Below, one piece after another: positions 1 to 5,463 of a stretch of 6,115 nucleotides of DNA. Position 1 is the stretch's first letter. Each line of letters starts with the position of its first letter. The notes below the pieces were generated by a model. It did not search any database. It was not told where the DNA came from and worked only from the letters and a program-made list of their open reading frames with translations. The stretch is from Oscillospiraceae bacterium (lineage in GTDB: Bacteria; Bacillota; Clostridia; Oscillospirales; Ruminococcaceae), in the NCBI GenBank assembly GCA_018110855.1, contig JAGBFZ010000173.1:1-6115 (forward strand), given 5' to 3'. Position numbers and translations under genes: made by a program.

Positions 1-260
1 CCGTCTCCCGCACCGATGACGAGTATTCTTTTTATATCGGGATTTGAAGCCATTGCCACATGAGTTATCATCTCATGGTACATAAATTCGTCCTTTTCCG
101 TAAGCATCATCAGTCCGTCAAGAGTGAGGAATCTGCCGAACTCGGGACTGTCAAAGACGTCTATTCTCTGAAATTCGCTCTGTCCGCTGTAAAGCTGCTT
201 ATCTATTCTGATCGACATTTTTGCGCCCTTTGAATGATATTCGCTGAACCACAGCTCCAT
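1..260 (-). CDS. speE: Spermidine synthase, N-terminal part (cut by the window edge)
   Basis: Spermidine synthase moves the aminopropyl group of decarboxylated S-adenosylmethionine onto putrescine, giving spermidine and methylthioadenosine in the cytoplasm. Only the first 86 codons are present. The visible part is the small N-terminal beta domain followed by the start of the Rossmann-like methyltransferase fold. It opens MELWFSEYHS and carries SEFQRIDVFDS (about 28-38), the family signature LTLDGLMMLTEKDEFMYHEM (45-64), and the nucleotide-binding strand LVIGAGDG at the edge. From memory this follows Bacillus subtilis SpeE nearly residue for residue; the usual LVVGGGDGG reads VIGAGDG here, a conservative change. 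The ATG is preceded by AGGCGGAG six bases upstream. The gene lies 19 bases after the speA stop, so it is the third visible gene of the speD-speA-speE operon. Family assignment is very secure; completeness of the gene cannot be judged. Confidence 0.95.
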   Translation of the reverse strand, partial: MELWFSEYHSKGAKMSIRIDKQLYSGQSEFQRIDVFDSPEFGRFLTLDGLMMLTEKDEFMYHEMITHVAMASNPDIKRILVIGAGD

Positions 261-279
261 AAAATACTCCGCCTTTCTA

Positions 280-1731
280 TCAGTCCTGCCTGATAACTCT
301 GATTTTTTCGATATTCATATCCTCGGTTCCCGTCATAAAGCAGCCCCGCTTCTTGGAATAGTCGATGTTCTCGAGGATTTCGGGGGTGAGCAGCTCGCCC
401 GGGGCGATTATGGGTATTCCCGGGGGATAGCACATTACAAACTCGCAGGATATCCGTCCTGCGCTTTCCATAATGGGCAGCACCTCCTGCTCGCCGTAGA
501 ATGCCTCTTTGGGCGAGAGAACTATCTGAGGATTGATGTATTCATGGTCGATTCGTCCTGCGCTGTCCCTTCCGAAGCGCCTTTTTATCTCCGAAAGTGC
601 GGAAACAAGACGCTCGATATCCTTCCAGCGGTCACCGGGGGAGATTATTGCAAGGACATTTCCGATATCGCCCAGCTCCATCTGGATATCATAGGAATCC
701 CGCAGGCGGTCGTAGACCTCAATTCCCGCAAGACCGATATCTCTTGTGTATACCGACAGCTTTGTCTTGTCAAATGCGAAGATGTCGTCTCCGTTAACAA
801 GCTCGTCCGAGTATGCGTAATAGCCGCCTATCTTGTTTATTTCCGCTCTTGCATATTCTGCGGATTTGATTATCTGAGCGCAAAGCTCTTTTCCCTGTGT
901 AGCGTAATATTTTCTTGCAATATCAAGGGAGGAAAGCAGCAGATAGGAGCCGCTTGTGGTTTGTGTAAGATTGATTATGGCTCTTACATGACCCTCGGTA
1001 AGTCCTGCATTTTTACCCACAAGAAGAAAGCTGCTCTGAGTGAGAGAGCCGCCTGTTTTATGCATGGAAACAGCAGCCATGTCCGCTCCCGCAGCCATTG
1101 CCGATATGGGCATATTCTCTCCGAAATAAAGGTGAGTTCCGTGAGCCTCGTCCGCAAGCACCTTCATGCCGTGAGCATGAGCAAGCTTTACAATGCTTTT
1201 AAGGTCTGAGCATATGCCGTAATAGGTAGGGTTATTCACGAAAACCGCCTTTGCGTCGGGATTTTCGAGAATAGCCTTCTCCACGTCCTTAACGCTCATG
1301 CCGAGGGGAATGCCCAGTCTGCGGTTTACTCCGGGGTTAACGTAAACGGGCTTAACGCCGCTTATTATCATGGCGTTTATTGCGCTTCGGTGGACGTTTC
1401 GGGGAATGATTATCTTATCCCCCTCCTTGCAGACCGAAAGCACCATGGACTGCACCGATGATGTAGTGCCGTTTACCATAAAAAAGCAGAGACCTGCCCC
1501 GAAAGCCTCGGCGGCAAGCCGTTCTGCGTCTCTGATGACCGAAACGGGGTGACAGAGATTATCAAGGGGCTTCATGGAATTTACATCCACGTTCATACAG
1601 GTCTGCCCCAGAAATTCGGTGAGCAGCGGATTTCCCTTGCCGTGCTTATGCCCCGGCACGTCAAAGGGAACCACTCTCGCTTCGTTGTATCTGTTAAGTG
1701 CTTCGTAAATAGGAGCGTTGTTCTGATCCAA
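280..1731 (-). CDS. speA: Arginine decarboxylase, PLP-dependent Orn/Lys/Arg decarboxylase family (Bacillus SpeA type)
   Basis: Predicted to decarboxylate arginine to agmatine, the first step of the arginine route to putrescine and spermidine. It is a fold-type I PLP enzyme without the N-terminal wing domain of the long enterobacterial decarboxylases. Numbering from the TTG start (483 residues), it shows VPGHKHGKG near 25, the cofactor-pocket aspartate and histidine in ADEAHGTH (Asp194, His197), and the PLP Schiff-base lysine in SMHKTGGSLTQSS (Lys225). The C-terminal decarboxylase domain contains EFVMCYPPGIPIIAPGE. An ATG five codons upstream (1744-1746) directly abuts an in-frame TGA and has no Shine-Dalgarno. 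The TTG has GGGGGT seven bases before it, and MDQNNAPIYEAL then lines up with remembered Bacillus SpeA (MSQHETPLYTGL), so I chose TTG. Lysine decarboxylases belong to the same family, but the sequence match and speD/speE neighbours favour arginine. Length is normal and no damage is seen. Confidence 0.92.
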   Translation of the reverse strand: MDQNNAPIYEALNRYNEARVVPFDVPGHKHGKGNPLLTEFLGQTCMNVDVNSMKPLDNLCHPVSVIRDAERLAAEAFGAGLCFFMVNGTTSSVQSMVLSVCKEGDKIIIPRNVHRSAINAMIISGVKPVYVNPGVNRRLGIPLGMSVKDVEKAILENPDAKAVFVNNPTYYGICSDLKSIVKLAHAHGMKVLADEAHGTHLYFGENMPISAMAAGADMAAVSMHKTGGSLTQSSFLLVGKNAGLTEGHVRAIINLTQTTSGSYLLLSSLDIARKYYATQGKELCAQIIKSAEYARAEINKIGGYYAYSDELVNGDDIFAFDKTKLSVYTRDIGLAGIEVYDRLRDSYDIQMELGDIGNVLAIISPGDRWKDIERLVSALSEIKRRFGRDSAGRIDHEYINPQIVLSPKEAFYGEQEVLPIMESAGRISCEFVMCYPPGIPIIAPGELLTPEILENIDYSKKRGCFMTGTEDMNIEKIRVIRQD

Positions 1732-1738
1732 GGTAATT

Positions 1739-1744
1739 ACCCCC
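1739..1744 (-). promoter_or_regulatory. Ribosome-binding site that decides the speA start
   Basis: On the minus strand GGGGGT is followed seven bases later by TTG (1731-1729). The run GGGGGTAAT resembles the ideal anti-Shine-Dalgarno match GGAGGTGAT. The competing upstream ATG shares its last G with this run and has only a pyrimidine-rich or mixed sequence before it. This is why the TTG start is preferred. It is a judgement from pattern, not proof. Confidence 0.6.
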
Positions 1745-1774
1745 ATTCAAATGTTCGCAAAAAGGTCAGAAAAA

Positions 1775-2581
1775 TCAGAATATATTCATTCCGCTGAATA
1801 TTTCTATCATCTCACGCCTTAAAAGGTCGTTTATCTCAAGCCTGCGCTTGGGTGCAAGCTCATAGGTATCGGTGTTGAAAAGGTAATTCTGAAGGAAAAT
1901 TTCCTTTATCATCATCTTTGTGTGGAAGATATTCGCCTGATAAACGTTGATGTCGATAGCGTCGTATCTCTCAAGAGTTTCCTTGGCGATATAGTCCTGT
2001 ATCGAGGTGATATCGTGGTCGATAAAGAGCTTTTTGCCCTTTTCGTCACGGGTGAAGCCCCTCACTCTGTAATCTATTGTAATGATGTCCGAATCGAAGC
2101 TGCCGATAAGGTAATCGAGAGATTTCAGAGGTGTGATCTCTCCGCAGGTGGATACGTCTATATCCACTCTGAATGTGGTTATGGCATTATCGGGGTGAAA
2201 TTCGGGATAGGTGTGAACGGTAAGATGGCTCTTGTCTAAGTGACCTGCAATATCCTGCTTCTGGGGAACGCCCCTCATATTGCAGGATTCGTCCATATCT
2301 TCTTTAGAGATATGCTCCTCGGAGATAAGGAGAGTCACCGACGCTCCCTGAGGCTCATAGTCCTGCTTTGAGATGTTCAGCACATGAGCGCCGATAGCCT
2401 CGGTAACGTCGCAGAGTATCTTTGTAAGACGGTCGGAATTATACTGCTCGTCGATATACTTGATATAGTCCTGCTGCTCCCTCTGGCTCTTTGCATAGCA
2501 GATATCATATATATTAAAGCTTAAAGTTTTCGTCAGGTTATTAAACCCGTAAAGCTTGAGCTTATCGTTCAACCCTAACAT
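1775..2581 (-). CDS. speD: S-adenosylmethionine decarboxylase proenzyme, long Escherichia coli type
   Basis: Decarboxylates S-adenosylmethionine to give the aminopropyl donor for spermidine synthase. The proenzyme cuts itself between a lysine and a serine, and the serine becomes the catalytic pyruvoyl group. With the ATG start the protein has 268 residues, close to the 264 of the E. coli enzyme. The cleavage site is LDKSH (Lys117-Ser118), followed by HTYPE (His123) and STCG (Cys146), matching E. coli Ser112, His117 and Cys140 by a constant offset. [20 protein letters not shown] near the N-terminus, [11 protein letters not shown], and [12 protein letters not shown] also match closely. A GTG codon sits immediately before the ATG; GAAAGGA lies five bases from the ATG but only two from the GTG, so ATG is chosen. 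It is the promoter-proximal gene of speD-speA-speE. This is the long class, not the short Bacillus SpeH form. All catalytic residues are intact. Confidence 0.95.
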   Translation of the reverse strand: MLGLNDKLKLYGFNNLTKTLSFNIYDICYAKSQREQQDYIKYIDEQYNSDRLTKILCDVTEAIGAHVLNISKQDYEPQGASVTLLISEEHISKEDMDESCNMRGVPQKQDIAGHLDKSHLTVHTYPEFHPDNAITTFRVDIDVSTCGEITPLKSLDYLIGSFDSDIITIDYRVRGFTRDEKGKKLFIDHDITSIQDYIAKETLERYDAIDINVYQANIFHTKMMIKEIFLQNYLFNTDTYELAPKRRLEINDLLRREMIEIFSGMNIF

Positions 2582-2595
2582 CACGTTCCTTTCGG

Positions 2596-2619
2596 AAATA
2601 TTCTCCGCATGGAGTATTT
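2596..2619 (-). promoter_or_regulatory. Hairpin in the speD leader, just before its ribosome-binding site
   Basis: In the speD transcript the arms CTCC and GGAG (2611-2614 and 2603-2606) close a four-base loop. The stem continues with AAATA against TATTT (2615-2619 and 2596-2600) across a two-base bulge. It ends five bases upstream of the GAAAGGA ribosome-binding site at 2587-2593. It could modulate speD translation, but the stem is short and partly A-T, and no known riboswitch class is recognised. Confidence 0.3.
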
Positions 2620-2636
2620 TTATTAGTGCATAAATA

Positions 2637-2665
2637 TTCGCACACTATTACACATTATATATAAT
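2637..2665 (+). promoter_or_regulatory. Possible rightward promoter overlapping the speD promoter
   Basis: On the plus strand TTCGCA (2637-2642, four of six -35 bases) is spaced 17 bases from a perfect TATAAT (2660-2665). The predicted start is near 2672. Because the region is very A-T rich and TATAAT is nearly self-complementary with the leftward -10, this may be a by-product of the speD promoter. The rightward hairpins, ORF and terminator downstream make a real rightward start plausible. Confidence 0.4.
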
Positions 2666-2689
2666 AACCTTATTCGTCAAAAAAGTCAA
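2654..2689 (-). promoter_or_regulatory. Sigma-A type promoter of the speD-speA-speE operon
   Basis: Reading the minus strand, TTGACT (2689-2684) is followed after exactly 17 bases by TATTAT (2666-2661). A second overlapping option is TTGACG (2680-2675) with a 15-base spacer to TATAAT (2659-2654). Both drive transcription leftward into speD and give a leader of roughly 65-75 bases. The first has the better spacing and the second the better -10. Which is used cannot be decided from sequence. Confidence 0.75.
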
Positions 2690-2790
2690 GAGATATGCAA
2701 AAAAATGTTTTTTGCGGGGCATACATTTGGGGAATATCATGTTTATATTCGGAAATACTTCATACACGGCTGTATTTGCAGCCGATTTTT
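2672..2790 (+). ncRNA. Candidate structured leader or small RNA with three hairpins and a U-tract end
   Basis: Downstream of the possible promoter three hairpins follow in order. The first is GCAAAAAA/TTTTTTGC with an ATG triloop (2697-2715). The second is GAATAT/ATATTC with a seven-base loop (2732-2750). The third is CGGCTG/CAGCCG (2767-2784) followed by ATTTTT. The unit could be a free small RNA of about 120 nucleotides, or an attenuated leader of the ORF at 2827. No Rfam-type family is recognised. The first two stems are A-T rich and weak evidence on their own; the third is the firm part. Confidence 0.3.
2767..2790 (+). terminator. Intrinsic terminator-like hairpin, possibly an attenuator
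   Basis: A six-bp G-C rich stem, CGGCTG (2767-2772) with CAGCCG (2779-2784), has a six-base loop and is followed at once by ATTTTT (2785-2790). The closing T-G loop pair could add a seventh pair. It reads as a terminator only on the plus strand; the minus strand has no T-run after it. It sits before, not after, the small ORF at 2827, so it would end a short upstream transcript or attenuate read-through. Confidence 0.5.
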
Positions 2791-2826
2791 CCCGAAAAGA
2801 GGCGGATAATTACGGCAAAGCAAGGC

Positions 2827-3096
2827 ATGAGACGATATGACGGCGATGAACACCGTCAAAGAAACGATATTTCACCCGTTCCCGAGCTTCAGGGAAAGGC
2901 AAAAAGCGGAAAAGAGCGGGCGAATCCCATAATTGCGGGAACTCAAGCTCCTTCCCTCAAGGTCTGGCACACCGAGCCTTATTCAAAAAAGCGGGCAGAG
3001 AAGCCAATTTCCTCGGTTTATTCTGCGATAGACAACGATCTTGCGAGGGATAATCTGGAAAATGATATCACTGCGGCTGATCTGCAGGATATGTGA
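2827..3096 (+). CDS. Unrecognised small hydrophilic protein, 89 residues
   Basis: I do not recognise this protein and assign no function. From the ATG at 2827 it encodes 89 residues, rich in charged and polar amino acids, without membrane segments, a signal peptide or cysteines. Visible features are a basic N-terminus (MRRYDGDEHRQRND), a Pro/Gly/Lys-rich middle that looks disordered, a lone WHTEPY segment (47-52), and an acidic C-terminal stretch (DNDLARDNLENDITAADLQD) that could be helical. Support for coding comes from codon use like the neighbours and a strong intrinsic terminator starting eight bases after the TGA. The weak point is initiation: the ATG lacks a properly spaced ribosome-binding site. 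The frame stays open back to an ATG at 2695, but those 44 residues look non-coding and span the terminator-like hairpin. AGAGG at 2799-2802 region precedes an in-frame ATT (2809) instead of an ATG. It may be an orphan gene or a decayed remnant. Confidence 0.45.
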   Translation: MRRYDGDEHRQRNDISPVPELQGKAKSGKERANPIIAGTQAPSLKVWHTEPYSKKRAEKPISSVYSAIDNDLARDNLENDITAADLQDM

Positions 3097-3104
3097 TATT
3101 TTTG

Positions 3105-3137
3105 GGGGCAGTTCGTTCAATGGGACTGCTCCTTTTT
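3105..3137 (+). terminator. Rho-independent terminator of the small ORF transcript
   Basis: GGGGCAGTTC (3105-3114) pairs with GGACTGCTCC (3123-3132) over ten positions with two G-U wobbles, around an eight-base loop. Five T residues follow (3133-3137). It is directional: the minus strand shows no T-run on the other side. It ends transcription arriving from the 2827-3096 ORF and insulates the MATE promoter downstream. Confidence 0.85.
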
Positions 3138-3172
3138 AATTATTAGCTTTAAATTAATACTTTTGACGTTTA

Positions 3173-3184
3173 TCGGCAAGCCGA
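3173..3184 (+). promoter_or_regulatory. Perfect 12-base palindrome next to the MATE promoter, possible operator
   Basis: TCGGCAAGCCGA consists of two perfect five-base arms around AA. It lies 7 bases upstream of the -10 box, over the expected -35/spacer region, where a bound repressor would block RNA polymerase. No regulator gene is in the window, so the binding protein is unknown. As RNA it would not be in the main transcript. Confidence 0.35.
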
Positions 3185-3188
3185 AAGG

Positions 3189-3197
3189 TGGTATAAT
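3189..3197 (+). promoter_or_regulatory. Extended -10 promoter of the MATE-GNAT unit
   Basis: TGG directly precedes a perfect TATAAT (3192-3197), an extended -10 element. The -35 region at the normal 17-base distance is poor (TTTATC), while a good TTGACG (3163-3168) lies 23 bases from the -10, too far for ordinary use. The start would fall near 3204, giving a leader of about 30 bases. Confidence 0.6.
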
Positions 3198-3217
3198 TTA
3201 TATATATTTGTAAGGAT

Positions 3218-3227
3218 AAAGGGAGAG
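3218..3227 (+). promoter_or_regulatory. Ribosome-binding site supporting the MATE TTG start
   Basis: AAAGGGAGAG has its GGGAG core nine bases before the TTG at 3235. An in-frame TAA at 3217-3219 closes the frame upstream, so only this TTG or the ATG at 3265 could serve. The ATG has GGAGG 14 bases away, which is too far. Confidence 0.65.
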
Positions 3228-3234
3228 AACGGAT

Positions 3235-4581
3235 TTGATATCAGCGGAGGAAAAAAGACGGCAGATGCTCGAGGATCCTGTGGAGCTTCTTGTGTGCAGG
3301 CTTGCCGTCCCGACTATCATAACAATGATGATAACCGCCTTTTACAACATGGCGGACACATATTTTGTCGGCAGACTTGATACGGTATCAACGGCTGCTG
3401 TGGGGCTTGCACTGCCTCTTATGAACATAATTCAGGCATTAGGCTTTTTCTATGGACACGGCTCGGGAAATTATATCTCGGGAAAGCTGGGAGCGGGGGA
3501 TACCCATTCTGCGGCGGTGATGGGGGATACTGCTGCTGTGCTTTCACTTATCACAGGTGCGCTTATCGCGGCTTTCGGACTTGTTTTCAACAGAGAGCTG
3601 GCTATAATGCTTGGTGCGGACGAGATACTTATGGAAAGCACTCTTGAGTATATTTCCGTGCTTCTTGTGGGCGTTCCCTTTCAGATGGCGTCCTTTACCA
3701 TGAATAATCAGCTGAGATTTCAGGGCAGCGCTTTTTACGGCATGATAGGCATGGCAAGCGGCTCTGTGCTGAATGTTATCCTCGACCCCATATTCATTTC
3801 GGTGCTCGGAATGAGGGTGCGGGGAGCGGCTCTTGCCACGGTGATTAGCCAGATAACTGCATTTTTTATTCTTCGCAAAATGAGCGGCAGACTTCATCTG
3901 AAGTCATGCTTCAAGCCATCAAAGGAAATATTTTCGGCTCTTCTGAGATACGGTTCCCCTTCGCTTTTCAGACAGGGGATAATGAGCGTTGCCGCTGTTT
4001 GCCTCAATCATGCGGCGGTGGTCTATGGGGCGGCTGTTATTGCGGCAGTTTCGGTGGTGAATAAGATAATCATGCTTGGCGGCTCGGTGATAATCGGCTT
4101 CGGTCAGGGCTTTCAGCCTGTCTGCGGCTTTAACAGCGGCGCAGGACAGTACGGACGGGTCAAAAAGGTATATCATTTCTGCATAAAGGTCTCCACACTG
4201 TTTATGACAGCTTTCGGAACGGCTGTATTTTTCTTCGCTCCCGAGCTTATCAGGTTTTTCCGTGATGACCCCGAGGTAGTCATTGCGGGAACTGCCTTGC
4301 TCAGATTTCAGTGCTTCACCGCACCCTTTCAGGGAGTTATAGTAATGACCAACATGATAATGCAGAACATGGGCAGGACTATTCGTGCAACTATTCTTGC
4401 CATTGCCAGACAGGGACTTTTCTTCATACCTCTTTTATATATCCTGTCGGGAACGCTGGGCGTTTTCGGCATACAGATAACTCAGGCAGCAGCAGACCTG
4501 CTTACAGCGTTTGTCTCAATACCAATGGCGGTGATCGTGACAAAAGAACTATCGGCAAAGGAGAAAAATTCGCTTTCATAA
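3235..4581 (+). CDS. MATE-family multidrug/toxin efflux transporter
   Basis: An integral inner-membrane antiporter of the multidrug and toxic compound extrusion family, expected to expel cationic or amphipathic compounds driven by Na+ or H+. The 448-residue length and alternating hydrophobic segments fit the usual twelve-helix, two-lobe fold. The first helix ends in the hallmark FYNMADTYFVG (36-46). The end of the first lobe carries LNVILDPIFI (179-188), and the second lobe has GFGQGFQPVCGFNSGAG (288-304), the counterpart of the family's QG-P-G-N motif. The start is TTG at 3235, chosen for its Shine-Dalgarno; translation from the ATG at 3265 would drop ten hydrophilic residues without touching the fold. 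The stop TAA overlaps the ribosome-binding site of the following acetyltransferase gene, so the two are probably translationally coupled. Substrate cannot be read from sequence; the closest generic label is a MepA/NorM/DinF-like protein. No disruption is seen. Confidence 0.9.
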   Translation: MISAEEKRRQMLEDPVELLVCRLAVPTIITMMITAFYNMADTYFVGRLDTVSTAAVGLALPLMNIIQALGFFYGHGSGNYISGKLGAGDTHSAAVMGDTAAVLSLITGALIAAFGLVFNRELAIMLGADEILMESTLEYISVLLVGVPFQMASFTMNNQLRFQGSAFYGMIGMASGSVLNVILDPIFISVLGMRVRGAALATVISQITAFFILRKMSGRLHLKSCFKPSKEIFSALLRYGSPSLFRQGIMSVAAVCLNHAAVVYGAAVIAAVSVVNKIIMLGGSVIIGFGQGFQPVCGFNSGAGQYGRVKKVYHFCIKVSTLFMTAFGTAVFFFAPELIRFFRDDPEVVIAGTALLRFQCFTAPFQGVIVMTNMIMQNMGRTIRATILAIARQGLFFIPLLYILSGTLGVFGIQITQAAADLLTAFVSIPMAVIVTKELSAKEKNSLS

Positions 4582-4591
4582 AGGAGCTTTT

Positions 4592-5389
4592 ATGGACAGA
4601 TTTTCATTATTCAAGGAATGTTTCCCCGAAATACCCATATGCAGAGAGGCATATGAAAGGATATGCGGAGAATGTGATGTTATTGAGCATGAGGACAAGG
4701 GCTTTGCACTGATAAAAGGGAACGAGCTTCGACTTGTATGCGTTTCGGAAAAATACCGCAGACAGGGAATAGGTTCGGAGCTTGTCCGCAGAGCCGAGGA
4801 GCATATCCGCAGCAAGGGCTTTGATAAAATATATGCAGGGGGCTTTTCCTCGGGGCTTCTTATCGGCGTTCCCGCAGAGAGCGTTGACGCCTCCTGCCCC
4901 TTCTGGGAAAAACGGGGATATGTGAGAACGGGGAGCTGTGCGGAAATGAAGCGCAGTCTTTTGGATTTTAATGCCTCGGAATATGATATTCCCGTTCCCG
5001 AGGGAGTGAGCTTCGGGATAAGTTCCGTATGCCCCGAGCTGAAAGCTGCTGTGGCGGCTGTTGAGGAGGACTGGGTGCAGTATTTTGAGGACTGCGAGGT
5101 TTTCTGCGGATACATAAACGGTGAGATAGCAAGCTTTTGTATCCTCGGCGATGATGAGACCTGCCTTATTTCCGACGGAAAAAGGACGGGCAGCGTGGGC
5201 TGTGTGGGGACCGTACCCAAATTCAGACGGCAGGGAATTGGACTTAAAATGGTCGCAATGGCAATGGATATCCTTAAAGAAAGGGGCTGTGAAAGCTGCT
5301 TTATCCATTATACAAGCGTGTATGACTGGTATGCGAAATTAGGGTGCGGGGTATTTTTATGGGAAGTCTTTTTGGAAAAACAGCTTTGA
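4592..5389 (+). CDS. Tandem-domain GNAT-family N-acetyltransferase
   Basis: A cytoplasmic enzyme predicted to transfer acetyl from acetyl-CoA to an amine; substrate unknown. The 265 residues hold two GNAT-like halves. The first has strand LRLVCVSEKY followed by the acetyl-CoA pyrophosphate loop RRQGIGSELV (56-65) and ends with FWEKRGYV (104-111). The second has VGCVGTVPKF followed by RRQGIGLKMV (212-221), then YDWYAKLGC (244-252), a typical motif B tyrosine segment. Both loops keep the Q/R-x-x-G-x-G pattern, so both halves could bind acetyl-CoA. The ATG has AAGGAG five bases upstream, overlapping the MATE stop codon ten bases away. Pairing with an efflux pump suggests chemical modification plus export of one compound (antibiotic, toxin or polyamine), an inference only. 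The C-terminus is normal, and no terminator is obvious after the stop, so some read-through into pfkA is possible. Confidence 0.88.
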   Translation: MDRFSLFKECFPEIPICREAYERICGECDVIEHEDKGFALIKGNELRLVCVSEKYRRQGIGSELVRRAEEHIRSKGFDKIYAGGFSSGLLIGVPAESVDASCPFWEKRGYVRTGSCAEMKRSLLDFNASEYDIPVPEGVSFGISSVCPELKAAVAAVEEDWVQYFEDCEVFCGYINGEIASFCILGDDETCLISDGKRTGSVGCVGTVPKFRRQGIGLKMVAMAMDILKERGCESCFIHYTSVYDWYAKLGCGVFLWEVFLEKQL

Positions 5390-5406
5390 TTGTGTTAAAT
5401 TTTATT

Positions 5407-5422
5407 GGAAATGTACAAATCC
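5407..5422 (+). promoter_or_regulatory. Interrupted dyad upstream of the pfkA promoter, possible operator
   Basis: GGA-AA-TGTACA-AA-TCC forms a 16-base interrupted palindrome whose right end lies two bases before the -35 box. The position suits an activator or repressor site. The only unbroken symmetric core is the six-base TGTACA, so chance is quite possible. Confidence 0.2.
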
Positions 5423-5424
5423 CC

Positions 5425-5453
5425 TTGACAAATTTTGCTGTTTGGTGTAAAAT
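5425..5453 (+). promoter_or_regulatory. Consensus sigma-A promoter of pfkA
   Basis: A perfect TTGACA (5425-5430) is followed after 17 bases by TAAAAT (5448-5453, five of six). The expected start is near 5460, giving a leader of about 75 bases. This is the strongest promoter in the window and fits high expression of a glycolytic gene. Confidence 0.85.
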
Positions 5454-5463
5454 AAAGAGGTAA

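Noticed and set aside
544..1209. Plus-strand 221-residue open frame opposite speA
   Set aside because: It is antisense to a clearly real decarboxylase with all motifs intact; the product is Cys/Ser-rich, without recognisable motifs or a ribosome-binding site.
2695..2826. N-terminal extension of the small ORF from the ATG at 2695
   Set aside because: The 44 added residues look random (scattered Cys, Trp, Tyr), the region is filled by hairpins including a terminator-like one, and the ATG lies inside a hairpin flank with only a weak, too-close purine run.
3163..3197. TTGACG as -35 with TATAAT as -10 for the MATE gene
   Set aside because: The spacer is 23 bases, beyond even MerR-type promoters (19-20), so an extended -10 promoter was preferred.
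4576..5308. Two long minus-strand open frames opposite the GNAT gene
   Set aside because: They shadow a gene with two clear acetyl-CoA loops and a good start; their products are low-complexity Ser/Pro/Ala-rich without motifs.
5390..5424. Terminator after the GNAT gene, or a Rex-like site at TTGTGTTAAATTTTATT
   Set aside because: No G-C stem followed by a T-run is present, and the Rex-type inverted repeat (TTGTTAA with TTAACAA) has only one loosely matching half.
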